Assembly (NCBI RefSeq): GCF_003316845.1 | Contig: NZ_QMIK01000004.1 | Span: 620,001 to 684,000 of the forward strand | Length of the DNA stretch: 64,000 nt | Source: Cognataquiflexum aquatile | GTDB lineage: Bacteria; Bacteroidota; Bacteroidia; Cytophagales; Cyclobacteriaceae | Direction of reading: 5' to 3' | Shown: positions 53,987-62,857 of the stretch, piece by piece | Numbering within the stretch: the stretch's first letter is position 1 | How the letters are laid out: each line of letters starts with the position of its first letter | Notes under the pieces: generated by a model | The model's database searches: none | The model's input: the letters and a program-made list of their open reading frames with translations, nothing else | What the model was told of the DNA's origin: nothing | Made by a program: the position numbers and the translations under genes

Positions 53987-55066
53987 CTAATCCTTCGGCG
54001 GCTTTCGATGCCAATAAGAAGCCAATATTGATCCGGTGATATTCATAAAAGGTCCAAAGACTGCAGAAGCCAGACCCACGGTAGCAATTTTTCCCATTTC
54101 TTTGGCAATACCGGAAGCCAAGCCGGCATTTTGCATACCGACCTCAAGGGCAATCGTCCTACAGTCGCGTTCATTCATTCTAAATAATTTGGCTGCCCAA
54201 TAACCCAATGTATAGCCTGCCAGGTTATGGATAACCACCAATAAAATCAGAATCGGCCCGATATTCAATAAGCTATCCCGCCCTGCTGCTGTGATGATCG
54301 TTATGATCAGTGCGATTCCCAACATGGACACCAAAGGCATGGCAGCATCCAACCACTTCACTTTTCCACTTAGGAATTTATTAAATAGAAGCCCTCCACC
54401 TATTGGTATGATAACTATTTTAATGATGTCCCAAACCATTTTCCAAACATCGACCTGTACAAATTCACCAGCCAGCCAACCCATCAAGACAGGAGTGACA
54501 AATGGAGCCATGATAGTTGTAAATGCCGTTATGGTAATTGAAAGCGCAAGGTTTGCTTTGGCCAAAAAGCTCATCACATTGGATGCCATCCCACTTGGGG
54601 AACAACCGATCAGAATTATTCCTGCTGCAATTTCCGGTGGAAAACCACTCAGTTTGGCTAAAGTATATCCAATAGAAGGCATGATGGTAAACTGAAGCAG
54701 AATCCCTATGATAACTCCTTTGGGCATTTTGACTACACCTGCAAAATCTCCCAGACTCATTGATGTTCCCATGCCGAACATGATGATCTGCAGAAGGGGA
54801 ACAATCAGTCCACTCAATTTGTAATCTCCAACCTGAACAAATGTAACCGGGTAAAACATTGCTGCAGTCACGCAGGCAAATATCATGATGGTATAGGTAA
54901 ATCCTTTCAGTTTTTCATAGCCACGAAACATTATCCCGAGGGCAATCAAAAAAAGAATCCAAAAGGGTCCCGAGTGTTCCAATCCCTGAAAAAGGGTAAT
55001 CCCAAGTGATGTAAGGAACAAAATGACTGAAAGAATTGTGGCGATTTTGATTACAGGATTTTTCAA
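53987..55066 (-). CDS. Bile acid:sodium symporter (BASS) family transporter
   Basis: A 359-residue membrane protein with about ten TM segments. The cross-over region CSPSGMASNVMSFLAKANLA (about 155-174) is the BASS-family counterpart of CPGGTASNV, which binds Na+. Relatives transport bile acids, pantothenate/ketopantoate or pyruvate. It lies 98 bp beyond the last gene of the sugar-acid locus on the same strand, but a terminator lies in between, so co-expression is possible but not shown. Import of a keto acid made by the upstream enzymes is an inference. Confidence 0.92.
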   Translation of the reverse strand: MKNPVIKIATILSVILFLTSLGITLFQGLEHSGPFWILFLIALGIMFRGYEKLKGFTYTIMIFACVTAAMFYPVTFVQVGDYKLSGLIVPLLQIIMFGMGTSMSLGDFAGVVKMPKGVIIGILLQFTIMPSIGYTLAKLSGFPPEIAAGIILIGCSPSGMASNVMSFLAKANLALSITITAFTTIMAPFVTPVLMGWLAGEFVQVDVWKMVWDIIKIVIIPIGGGLLFNKFLSGKVKWLDAAMPLVSMLGIALIITIITAAGRDSLLNIGPILILLVVIHNLAGYTLGYWAAKLFRMNERDCRTIALEVGMQNAGLASGIAKEMGKIATVGLASAVFGPFMNITGSILASYWHRKPPKD

Positions 55067-55102
55067 TGGATATCAAAGTTGTTTTGGGTACACGATAATA
55101 GC

Positions 55103-55142
55103 AAAAATATCCGAAAACCAGGATTGCTCCCAGCTTTCGGAT
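55103..55142 (-). terminator. Terminator at the end of the sugar-acid locus
   Basis: ATCCGAAA (55109-55116) and TTTCGGAT (55135-55142), with inner pairing of the loop, followed on the minus strand by ATTTTT. It lies between the last enolase-superfamily gene and the symporter gene. Confidence 0.75.
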
Positions 55143-55164
55143 GGCACTAACACAATCAATCTAC

Positions 55165-56649
55165 TTAGCTCCAAGTCCTGTCGTGGGATCTCTTTTCATC
55201 CCATTCAGTGGTAGGTGCGAAGTAGGAAGTATCTGATTTATGAAGATGTTGTTTGATGACTTCGTCATTCAATTCTATCCCTAATCCAGGTGCAGTCAGA
55301 GAAACAGGGGCAAATCCTTTGACGATCATTTTACCTCCATCTGTGGTTTTGACCATATCTTCCCACCAAGGAAGATCCACGGAGTGATGTTCCAATGAAA
55401 GGAAATTCTGCGTTGCAGCTGCGCAATGAACGTTTGCCATAAAGGAAACAGGCGTACCAGCTTGGTGCATTGCCATGGCGATTCCAAATTCTTCAGCATA
55501 ATCTCCAAGCCTTTTTGTCTCCAATAGACCACCTGAAGAAGCAAGATCAGGATGCACGATATCCACTGCATGTGAATGGATGAGATCTTTGAAATTTTCA
55601 AGAAGATAAATGTCTTCGCCGGTAGTGGTGGGCGTTTCCAAAGCATCTGTAATGGTTTTATGCTGCTCAGTCCATTGCCAAGGCACCATGTCTTCCAGCC
55701 AGGCCAAGTTGTATTTTTCCAAAGCTTTGCCAAGCTTGATACAGTTATTGACATCGATATGTCCATAGTGGTCTGTAGAAATCGGGATTTCGTATCCTAC
55801 CATTTCCCTTACACTGTTTACAATTTTGGCTAATTCGTCAAGTCCCTTTTCGGTAATCTGGATTCCTGTAAAAGCATGTTTGGTATTGGCATAGGACATA
55901 TAACCTCCTTGCCATTGACTTGAGTTTTGGTTCATAATTCCGGTATTGTTCAATGTACCTGGAATGTCTTTGACCTGATTGATGGATACGTCCATTTTGA
56001 GCCAAGAATATCCTTGGACCTCGGTTCTATACTTGATTTTTTCTTTTTGGTCTTCAGGACTTTCTCCTGTCGGCGTATCCGCATAAAGTCTGACAGTATC
56101 TCTGTAACGACCTCCTAATAATTGCCATGCAGGTACATTATATGCTTTTCCACAAAGGTCCCATAATGCCATTTCTACGGCACAGACGCCACCAGCCTGA
56201 CGGGCTTGTCCACCAAATTGCTTGATAATTTTAAAAATCCTCTCAACGTTACATGGGTTTTCACCCAAAATCCTGCTTTTTAGCATCAATGCATAGCGAG
56301 GATCCGCGCCGTCCCTTACTTCACCAAGACCATATATTCCTTGGTTGGTATCAATCCTGATGATGGCTGTCCGTCCCAATACTGTGGTTACACAATATCT
56401 CAGGTCAGTGATTTTCAAATCTGAAGGAGCGGAAGCTTTTTGGACTTTGGAAGTTGTCTGGGCCATGCTGTCTTCAAAACTCAATCCCATCAATGCTGTC
56501 AGTGACATTCCACCCAATGCGGTTTTTTTCAAAAAATCCCTTCTATTCGCTTTGGTGTCTATATGGTCTATTTCAGCCTGTCTTTGCACGGCATACTGCC
56601 GCTCTTTTTCCTTTTGATCCGAAATGATGCTTTTTAAGGTGTTTTTCAT
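55165..56649 (-). CDS. Tat-exported enolase-superfamily protein, DHYGH variant
   Basis: A 494-residue MR/MLE-type enolase-superfamily protein with a twin-arginine signal (NRRDFLKK, Arg36-Arg37, then a hydrophobic stretch to about 60). Barrel residues are Lys218 in WLKMD, Asp293 in STDHYGH, Glu319 in WLEDM, Glu345 in TGED and His395 in MAMHQAG. The pattern differs from its two paralogues (DxHGR) and may mean another reaction. It is the last gene of the operon with two RraA-type and two other enolase-superfamily genes; 50 bp separate it from the gene before. Confidence 0.9.
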   Translation of the reverse strand: MKNTLKSIISDQKEKERQYAVQRQAEIDHIDTKANRRDFLKKTALGGMSLTALMGLSFEDSMAQTTSKVQKASAPSDLKITDLRYCVTTVLGRTAIIRIDTNQGIYGLGEVRDGADPRYALMLKSRILGENPCNVERIFKIIKQFGGQARQAGGVCAVEMALWDLCGKAYNVPAWQLLGGRYRDTVRLYADTPTGESPEDQKEKIKYRTEVQGYSWLKMDVSINQVKDIPGTLNNTGIMNQNSSQWQGGYMSYANTKHAFTGIQITEKGLDELAKIVNSVREMVGYEIPISTDHYGHIDVNNCIKLGKALEKYNLAWLEDMVPWQWTEQHKTITDALETPTTTGEDIYLLENFKDLIHSHAVDIVHPDLASSGGLLETKRLGDYAEEFGIAMAMHQAGTPVSFMANVHCAAATQNFLSLEHHSVDLPWWEDMVKTTDGGKMIVKGFAPVSLTAPGLGIELNDEVIKQHLHKSDTSYFAPTTEWDEKRSHDRTWS

Positions 56650-56699
56650 CTTTATTTTGGTTTATTGTTTAAAGTTTATTTTGGGAGAAATGAAGAAAA

Positions 56700-57650
56700 T
56701 CAATAATTACGCTCCTTGAGATAGTTGTCCAATTCTTGTTTTGACATTGGAAGTTTTCCTGGATACTTGCTTAACCAATCCAAAAAATCATTTTTGATGG
56801 CTTCTGTCCATTCACTGTCGATTTCGCCAGGAAGGTATTTTCCTTCGCGAAGTCTTTGGTGTCCAAATTCATCCCTCAATCCGGTCACTTCAGAAGTAAT
56901 CACCAAGTCCTCCACCAAATGCGCCGGAATAAAGATTACTCCGTATTTTTTTGCTAAAACGACATCTCCAGGAAGCACAGTTGCCCTTCCAACTCTGATA
57001 GGGGCATTGATGGAGGTAAGCATCATCTGGTTGATGAAAGAAGGATCTTGGCCCTTGTGCCAGGCATTGAATCCTTTGATTTCAGTTAGGCCTTCTTGGT
57101 CTCTAACCGAACCGTAAAAAATAACCCCACGTTTGGATTTGGCATAAATGGAATTGCCTAGATTATCCCCGATCAAAGTTCCGTCAGCTATTTTGCCGTA
57201 TCCGTCGGCCACGTAAACATCCCCATTGGTCAGGATATCAATCGGCCAAGAATTGGTACCTCCTTTTGGAGACCGCCATTCTTTGTTGACGCCTTGCTCT
57301 TTTACCTGATTTTGAAGATCCGGTCTTAGAGGCATGTATTGGGCAGTGACAACCCGCCCTGTCATGGCTTCATCCTCTAGGATGATTTGCCAATTGCCCT
57401 CATATTGGTTCTGATAGCCTTTGTTTCGCAATACTCCCCAAGCTTCTTCTATGGATATGTTTTTCAACCTTTCCAATATTTGGTCAGAAACTTTTGGTCT
57501 TCCGTCGGGAAACCTTTCGCCTTTCCATTCTGAAGTCAGCGCTTTGATATAATCTGGGGATGAACCCACATTCTGTGCTTTGGCAAACCCCGCGCTAAAC
57601 AATAGGGCTGCTACCAAAAACATTTTCGAAAATCTGTTCATATAATTCAT
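56700..57650 (-). CDS. Exported RraA-family protein
   Basis: A 316-residue protein counted from ATG 57650 (an ATG at 57641 is also possible), with a Sec signal peptide (FLVAALLFSAGFAKA). After a conserved N-terminal segment (EWKGERFPDGRPKVSD) comes the RraA-like fold: DNLGNSIYAKSKRG and FYGSVRD, whose Arg-Asp pair is the active-site pair in HMG/CHA-type aldolases. These aldolases cleave 4-hydroxy-2-oxo acids to pyruvate. It is a paralogue of the RraA gene at 60318. Export of an RraA-fold protein is unusual. Confidence 0.88.
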   Translation of the reverse strand: MNYMNRFSKMFLVAALLFSAGFAKAQNVGSSPDYIKALTSEWKGERFPDGRPKVSDQILERLKNISIEEAWGVLRNKGYQNQYEGNWQIILEDEAMTGRVVTAQYMPLRPDLQNQVKEQGVNKEWRSPKGGTNSWPIDILTNGDVYVADGYGKIADGTLIGDNLGNSIYAKSKRGVIFYGSVRDQEGLTEIKGFNAWHKGQDPSFINQMMLTSINAPIRVGRATVLPGDVVLAKKYGVIFIPAHLVEDLVITSEVTGLRDEFGHQRLREGKYLPGEIDSEWTEAIKNDFLDWLSKYPGKLPMSKQELDNYLKERNY

Positions 57651-57672
57651 GGTTATTTGGGTTTGGTTAATA

Positions 57673-58953
57673 CTATTCAAAAAACGGCATGTCTTTTACC
57701 GCATGTTTTTTCATCCCTTCTTCATTGATTTCGACACCGATTCCCGGTTTTTCAGAAAGCGTGATGAAACTGTTTTCTGTCCTAGGTCCATCATAGGTAA
57801 CTATGTCTTTCCAAAGCTGATCCGTATCCATATAGATTTGCCATTCCATAATCATGAAATTGGGAACAGAGGCGCAAACATGACAACTCGCCATGGCGCC
57901 AAGAAATGAGGCTACCATGTGGGGTGCAAAAGGCACATAATATAGGTTTGCGAGATTTGCAATGCGTTGAGCTTCACCCAATCCGCCTGCTTTTTGGACA
58001 TCCGGCATGATGATGTCTATGGCTGATTCGGAGAGCAATCTTGTAAATCCATATGCCAAATAGATGTTTTCACCGGTGCAAATAGGGGTAGAGGTCTGTG
58101 TGGTTATCGATTTGTAAACCTCAGGATTGTCGGCAGGTATTGGTTCTTCCAAAAACATCAGGTTCAAGTCTTCATACATTTTTGCCATTTTGAGGCCGGT
58201 GACGGCATCATATCTCCCGTGCATGTCGACACAGATATCAATATTGGGGCCTACTTCTTGCCTGACTGCCGCGATGGCATTGTACATTCTTTCGATTTCC
58301 ATTGGGTTGGCAGTCCAATTGAACCGATCATATTTATTTGGATCTCTTGCGTCATCCACGTCAAATTTTACCGCATTATATCCTCGGTCTACAGCGCCTC
58401 TTGCCGCTTTGGCATAATCTTGCGGGGTAGGGTTGGTAGAGGTATATAAAGCTGTATCACAATAAACCCGGATTTTGTCTCTGAATTTTCCTCCCAATAA
58501 TTGGTAAACTGGAACTCCAAATACCTTTCCGGTTAAGTCCCAAAGTGCTGTTTCGATGGCGGTCATGACGGCTACAAAAACCCCTGACTGTGCCCCACCA
58601 AAAAAAGCACCTTTTCTCAATTGTTCTGCGATTCGGTTGGGATTGAGTGGGCTTTGTCCTTTGATTTGGTTTCCCATTCTTTTGACCAAATGATAAGTCC
58701 CATGAATGGCATCAACTGCCTCACCGCATCCCCAAACATCCTGATTGGTGTAAATTTTAACATAAAGTGCTCCACGGACATAGCCACATTTAACATCTGT
58801 GATTTTGAGGTCTGATGGGTTGGAATAGGGTGACTGTCTGTCCACGGCAGCATTCAGTCCCTGTCCAAATGTTGACAAAAGTGCACCACCTGTAAGGCCT
58901 GCCACCAATCCTTTTTGAATAAATGACCTTCTGCTGTCTTTGCTGTTTTTCAT
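57673..58953 (-). CDS. Tat-exported sugar-acid dehydratase-like protein (enolase superfamily)
   Basis: A 426-residue MR-subgroup protein with a Tat signal (SRRSFIQK, then GLVAGLTGGALLSTFG). Key barrel residues fit galactonate-dehydratase-like enzymes: Lys196 (VKFD), Asp243 and His245 (CVDMHGRYD), Glu269/Glu270 (FLEEP), Glu295 (TGEN), His345 (APHM) and Glu370 (MEW). The likely reaction is dehydration of an aldonic acid to a 2-keto-3-deoxy acid; the substrate is unknown. It is a close paralogue of the next gene upstream. Confidence 0.92.
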   Translation of the reverse strand: MKNSKDSRRSFIQKGLVAGLTGGALLSTFGQGLNAAVDRQSPYSNPSDLKITDVKCGYVRGALYVKIYTNQDVWGCGEAVDAIHGTYHLVKRMGNQIKGQSPLNPNRIAEQLRKGAFFGGAQSGVFVAVMTAIETALWDLTGKVFGVPVYQLLGGKFRDKIRVYCDTALYTSTNPTPQDYAKAARGAVDRGYNAVKFDVDDARDPNKYDRFNWTANPMEIERMYNAIAAVRQEVGPNIDICVDMHGRYDAVTGLKMAKMYEDLNLMFLEEPIPADNPEVYKSITTQTSTPICTGENIYLAYGFTRLLSESAIDIIMPDVQKAGGLGEAQRIANLANLYYVPFAPHMVASFLGAMASCHVCASVPNFMIMEWQIYMDTDQLWKDIVTYDGPRTENSFITLSEKPGIGVEINEEGMKKHAVKDMPFFE

Positions 58954-59006
58954 ATTTTGGGTTGTAATGTGATTTTAACTTCAATCGTTTTTGATGGCAA
59001 GTTTTC

Positions 59007-60293
59007 TTAAAAGAAGGGAGCATCTGCTACTGCATACTTCCTGATGGCTTCTTCATTTGGTGTCACGCCGACACCTGGCCGGTCTGTGAGATGGATATAG
59101 CCTTCTTTAATCAATGGGGCTTCAAGGATCAGTTCATCCCATTGTTTCCATTTGGAGAACCAATGCCATTCTAAACAAAGGAAATTGGAAATGGAAGCAC
59201 AACAGTGACAAGCGGCCATTGCCCCAAATGGAGATGCCACCATATGTGGAGCAACAGGCACATAATAGAGGTTTGCAAGATTGGCAATCCGCTGACCTTC
59301 GCCTAGTCCACCGCATTTGTGTAGGTCAGGCATGACGATATCAGCAGCCTGTTTTTCAAGTATTTTTCTGAAGTCATGGGCCAGATACTGGTTTTCTCCA
59401 GTGCAGATAGGAGTGGTGGTCTGACTGGTGATTTCCCTGAGACTGTCCAGATTTTCGGCAGGTACCGGTTCTTCCAAAAACATGAGCTTGAATTGCTCCA
59501 TCTCTTTGGCAATCTGAATTCCCGAAGGCAAGTCATACCTGCCATGGGCATCGAGGCAGAGGTCCATATTCATACCAATGGCTTCCCTGACAGCGGTGAT
59601 CTGCTTCACCATCCGGTCAATTTCTCCATTGGAGGCAGTTCTGTTGAATTCATCCTGTTTTGAAGGATCTTCCGCCCAATCAATGTCAAATTTAATGGCT
59701 GAAAAGCCTGCATTTTTCACTTCCATAGCGCCTGCAGCCATGTCTTCCGGACTTTCGGAACTGCTGGCACCATCACAATACAAGCGGATCTTGTCCCTGA
59801 ACTTTCCACCCATCAGACGATAAACAGGCTGGTTCATGGCCTTCCCGGCCAAATCCCACAAGGCTATCTCAATTCCGGTTAGAACGGCCACATACATGCC
59901 GCCCTGAGCTCCACCAAAATGTCCTCTTCTCAGAATCTGTTCCACGATCTTATTGATATCCAAAGGATTTTGGCCAATCAAAAATTGGGTCATATTGTCC
60001 CAACCTTCAGTTCCTGTCGCTACGCCATACGTCCCTCTCACCGCATCCATTGCTTCTCCATATCCTGTTATGCCCTGATTCGTTGTCAGTTTGACAAACA
60101 TATGGGTTCCATGACCTTTCATGAAGGCTGTTTTGATTCCGGTGATTTTAAGGTCGGAGGGATTGGAATATTTTGGACCTCTGTCCACGGCTGCAATCAA
60201 TTCCGAGCCAAAACCCGGAATCAAGGCCGAAGTAGCAACACCTGCCATCAGGCTTTTTTGGATAAATGAACGTCTGTTGTTGTCAGTTTTCAT
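59007..60293 (-). CDS. Tat-exported sugar-acid dehydratase-like protein (enolase superfamily)
   Basis: A 428-residue paralogue of the gene at 57673 with a Tat signal (NRRSFIQK). It carries the same catalytic set: Lys201 (IKFD), Asp248 and His250 (LDAHGRYD), Glu274/Glu275 (FLEEP), Glu300 (TGEN), His350 (APHM) and Glu375 (LEW). Two tandem paralogues may act on different sugar acids or epimers. It lies 24 bp after the RraA gene and 53 bp before the next enolase-superfamily gene, so the operon is tight. Confidence 0.92.
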   Translation of the reverse strand: MKTDNNRRSFIQKSLMAGVATSALIPGFGSELIAAVDRGPKYSNPSDLKITGIKTAFMKGHGTHMFVKLTTNQGITGYGEAMDAVRGTYGVATGTEGWDNMTQFLIGQNPLDINKIVEQILRRGHFGGAQGGMYVAVLTGIEIALWDLAGKAMNQPVYRLMGGKFRDKIRLYCDGASSSESPEDMAAGAMEVKNAGFSAIKFDIDWAEDPSKQDEFNRTASNGEIDRMVKQITAVREAIGMNMDLCLDAHGRYDLPSGIQIAKEMEQFKLMFLEEPVPAENLDSLREITSQTTTPICTGENQYLAHDFRKILEKQAADIVMPDLHKCGGLGEGQRIANLANLYYVPVAPHMVASPFGAMAACHCCASISNFLCLEWHWFSKWKQWDELILEAPLIKEGYIHLTDRPGVGVTPNEEAIRKYAVADAPFF

Positions 60294-60317
60294 GTGGAGA
60301 GATTTTGGGTTAATGCT

Positions 60318-61253
60318 TTACCAAGTCCTTTTCTTCAATATTTCTTGAATCTGCTCCCGTGGGATTGGGAGCTCATCAATATGTTCATTGAGCCATTTTG
60401 AAAAATCCCTTTCAATATCATCGGACCATCTTGTGTCAATCTGGCCAGCAGTGTAAACTCCTGCTCGGAGTCTTTCGTGTCCAAACATGTCTCTAAGACG
60501 AACTACTTCGGAAGTGACGACAACCTGCTCCACCAAATGGGCTGGTATGAAAGAAACGCCACCATCTCTTCCCAATACCACGTCTCCTGCCATTACGGTC
60601 ACTTGCCTGATTCTGGTAGGTTGATTGATTCCTGTCAACATGGTATTTAGATTTCCTTGCTGATTGTGGTGGGAGGGATGATAGCTTGTATAGTATGAAG
60701 TAAATCCACCGATTTCTTTCAAACCAGTTACATCTCTGACAGCACCATCGTACACAATACCATTTCCTGTTTTTGCGTATATGGCATTTCCAACATTATC
60801 GCCGATGGTAGGGCCGTCTATCTGGATTCCAAATTGATCCGCTACATAGACATCCCCTTTGACCAATATATCTACCGGCCATGAGTTCTGTCCGCGCTTT
60901 CCGGCTTTTTTGCCTCTTTCGTCAATTGCATCATGGATGTCAGGACGGCCGGGCAAGAAAGTCGCCGTGACAGCCCTTCCTATTAGAATACTGTCAGGAT
61001 TGATGATTTGCCAACCATCCGCATACTGGTATTTGTACCCGGCATTTTTCATGACAGCCCAAGCCTCATCGTGGGTGACAAGCCTCATTCTCTTTAGTAA
61101 ATCATCAGAGACTTTTGGCCTTCCATCTTCAAATCTTTCCCCCTTCCATTCACGGGTAAGGTATATCAACTCCTCTTTTGAGATTTGTTGGGCTTGGATA
61201 CTGCCTACCAATAGAAAACAGCATAGTAGAACAGGGATTATTTTCCTAGTCAT
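60318..61253 (-). CDS. Exported RraA-family protein
   Basis: A 311-residue protein with a Sec signal (MTRKIIPVLLCCFLLVGSIQA, cleaved before QQ). As in its paralogue, EWKGERFEDGRPKVSD precedes the RraA-like fold; GDNVGNAIYAKTGNG and DGAVRD (Arg173-Asp174) are the active-site region. An aldolase or decarboxylase acting on 2-oxo acids outside the cytoplasm is the best guess; RNase E inhibition, the role that named the family, does not fit an exported protein. It is the first enzyme gene after susD. Confidence 0.88.
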   Translation of the reverse strand: MTRKIIPVLLCCFLLVGSIQAQQISKEELIYLTREWKGERFEDGRPKVSDDLLKRMRLVTHDEAWAVMKNAGYKYQYADGWQIINPDSILIGRAVTATFLPGRPDIHDAIDERGKKAGKRGQNSWPVDILVKGDVYVADQFGIQIDGPTIGDNVGNAIYAKTGNGIVYDGAVRDVTGLKEIGGFTSYYTSYHPSHHNQQGNLNTMLTGINQPTRIRQVTVMAGDVVLGRDGGVSFIPAHLVEQVVVTSEVVRLRDMFGHERLRAGVYTAGQIDTRWSDDIERDFSKWLNEHIDELPIPREQIQEILKKRTW

Positions 61254-61290
61254 TTTGGTTGAATAAAATTAAAATGGATGTTTGGGAAAA

Positions 61291-61318
61291 TGAAGGTTCG
61301 GCATGAACCGAACCTTCA
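61291..61318 (-). other. Strong hairpin between susD and the first RraA gene
   Basis: TGAAGGTTCGG (61291-61301) and CCGAACCTTCA (61308-61318) pair perfectly over 11 bp with a 6-nt loop. Only four T follow on the minus strand. It lies 8 bp beyond the susD stop codon, where hairpins often protect the susCD message or thin out transcription into downstream genes. Confidence 0.7.
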
Positions 61319-61325
61319 TAAGGAA

Positions 61326-62846
61326 TTATTTATGCCACCAAACCCTTGTTTCAAGGTCATCTTCACCTTGGGCGGTGATAGCTGCACCTACATTTTCGGA
61401 GTTAACCGAAATTTCAGAGTTGGGATAGGTCAACCTATTGATAAACAACACTTCTCTTCCAGGGAATGGATTTGCCTGAAGTGTCGGGAATCCTGATCTA
61501 CGGAAATTTGCAAATGATTCAGGCCCATTCATCAGAGATGAAACCCAATATTGGGTGTTTATTTGCTGAAGTGCAGTAGCGTCGACCAAAGGATTGGCTG
61601 TGATATAGGCTTCAATGGCAGGTGCCGGAATTGTGGAAGCTGCATCGTGCAACGCCATTTGCACCATATGTGCTCTGATGCCTGCTTGGAAATACTCAGC
61701 TGCTGTACCGGTAGTGATCCATCCTCTTTGTCTAGCTTCTGCCAACAAAAGGTTTGTTTGCGAAGCTGTCACCATAAATCCTGGTCCGGTTATTTTCGCT
61801 ACCCTTCTTCTATCAACTTGACTGAAATCATAGAAACTTGCCAGGCCGAGGTTTGCTGCAGCAGTGACCGCACTTGCGTTATCATTGCCCATCGGCATAC
61901 CGATCTGAACAGCAGGATCAATAGATTGTCTAGCTGGAACTTGTTCAGAACCTGATTTGGCACCTATATACCTTACAGCAATTGCTCCTAACCTTGGGTC
62001 ATTGGTACTTTTCAAGAAATTTACAAAAGGCTCTGTCATGTAAAAGTTAGCCGCCTCTGTAGCATTCAAAGTATTTCCAATGGGGTTAGTATAGTTTGCA
62101 TCATGGATGATGACAGCATTGTCGTTGTTGGTGGTGATAACACCTCCCGCAAAAGCCTTGGCAACAGTTTGTTGCGCCTTGGTTGGATCAACTTTGCTCA
62201 ATCTCATTCCTGCTCTCAATAGGAGAGAATATCCAAAACGTCTCCACTTGTCTATGTTACCTGCATAAAGGATGTCTGCAGTTTCGACTCTTCCGTTTGC
62301 ATTGAGTGCTGCTGATGCTTCTTCAAGTTCCTTGATGATATCAGCATAAATCAATTCTTGGGAATCGTATTTTGGATAGAAAATCTGGTCACTGTATCCG
62401 ATTCCGGCTTCAGTATAAGGAATGGAGCCATATGTGTCAGTAAGTATCATAAACCCATATGCCTGCATGATCCTGGTCATTTGCAATAAATTGCTTCTGG
62501 TAGGGTCATCTTTGATCCGGAATATGATGTCTTTGGTGTTCTTGATCACATTTCTATAATACTGTTGCCAGTTGTTTTGTGTGGAAGCCCTATTATCCTG
62601 ATTGAAATTTGCCCCTGTCAATACGCCTGAGTTTGGAGAAATAATTTGTTGGACGATTCCCAATTCATAAACCAATATTCCAAAAGAATTTGGTGAAGCA
62701 TTGATGGTAGCATTGTTCAATTGAAACGCAGGATCAATTGAGGTTGCAGCAACTCTATTAGTGTTAAGCTCATCAAAGTTTTGGTCACATGATGTGCTAT
62801 AACCTAGCATCAGCACAAGGAGGATAAAATTTAATATCTTTTTCAT
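61326..62846 (-). CDS. SusD/RagB-family nutrient-binding outer membrane lipoprotein
   Basis: A 506-residue lipoprotein (lipobox TSC at residue 20, MKKILNFILLVLMLGYSTSC) with the TPR-helix core of the SusD-like_2 group: LLQMTRIMQAYGFMILTDTYG (by region 120-140), then YTEAG, and RYIGAKSGSEQVPA in the ligand side. SusD proteins bind the ligand at the cell surface for the SusC transporter. It starts 11 bp after the SusC gene ends, so both are co-transcribed. Confidence 0.95.
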   Translation of the reverse strand: MKKILNFILLVLMLGYSTSCDQNFDELNTNRVAATSIDPAFQLNNATINASPNSFGILVYELGIVQQIISPNSGVLTGANFNQDNRASTQNNWQQYYRNVIKNTKDIIFRIKDDPTRSNLLQMTRIMQAYGFMILTDTYGSIPYTEAGIGYSDQIFYPKYDSQELIYADIIKELEEASAALNANGRVETADILYAGNIDKWRRFGYSLLLRAGMRLSKVDPTKAQQTVAKAFAGGVITTNNDNAVIIHDANYTNPIGNTLNATEAANFYMTEPFVNFLKSTNDPRLGAIAVRYIGAKSGSEQVPARQSIDPAVQIGMPMGNDNASAVTAAANLGLASFYDFSQVDRRRVAKITGPGFMVTASQTNLLLAEARQRGWITTGTAAEYFQAGIRAHMVQMALHDAASTIPAPAIEAYITANPLVDATALQQINTQYWVSSLMNGPESFANFRRSGFPTLQANPFPGREVLFINRLTYPNSEISVNSENVGAAITAQGEDDLETRVWWHK

Positions 62847-62857
62847 GGTTGCTCTGA

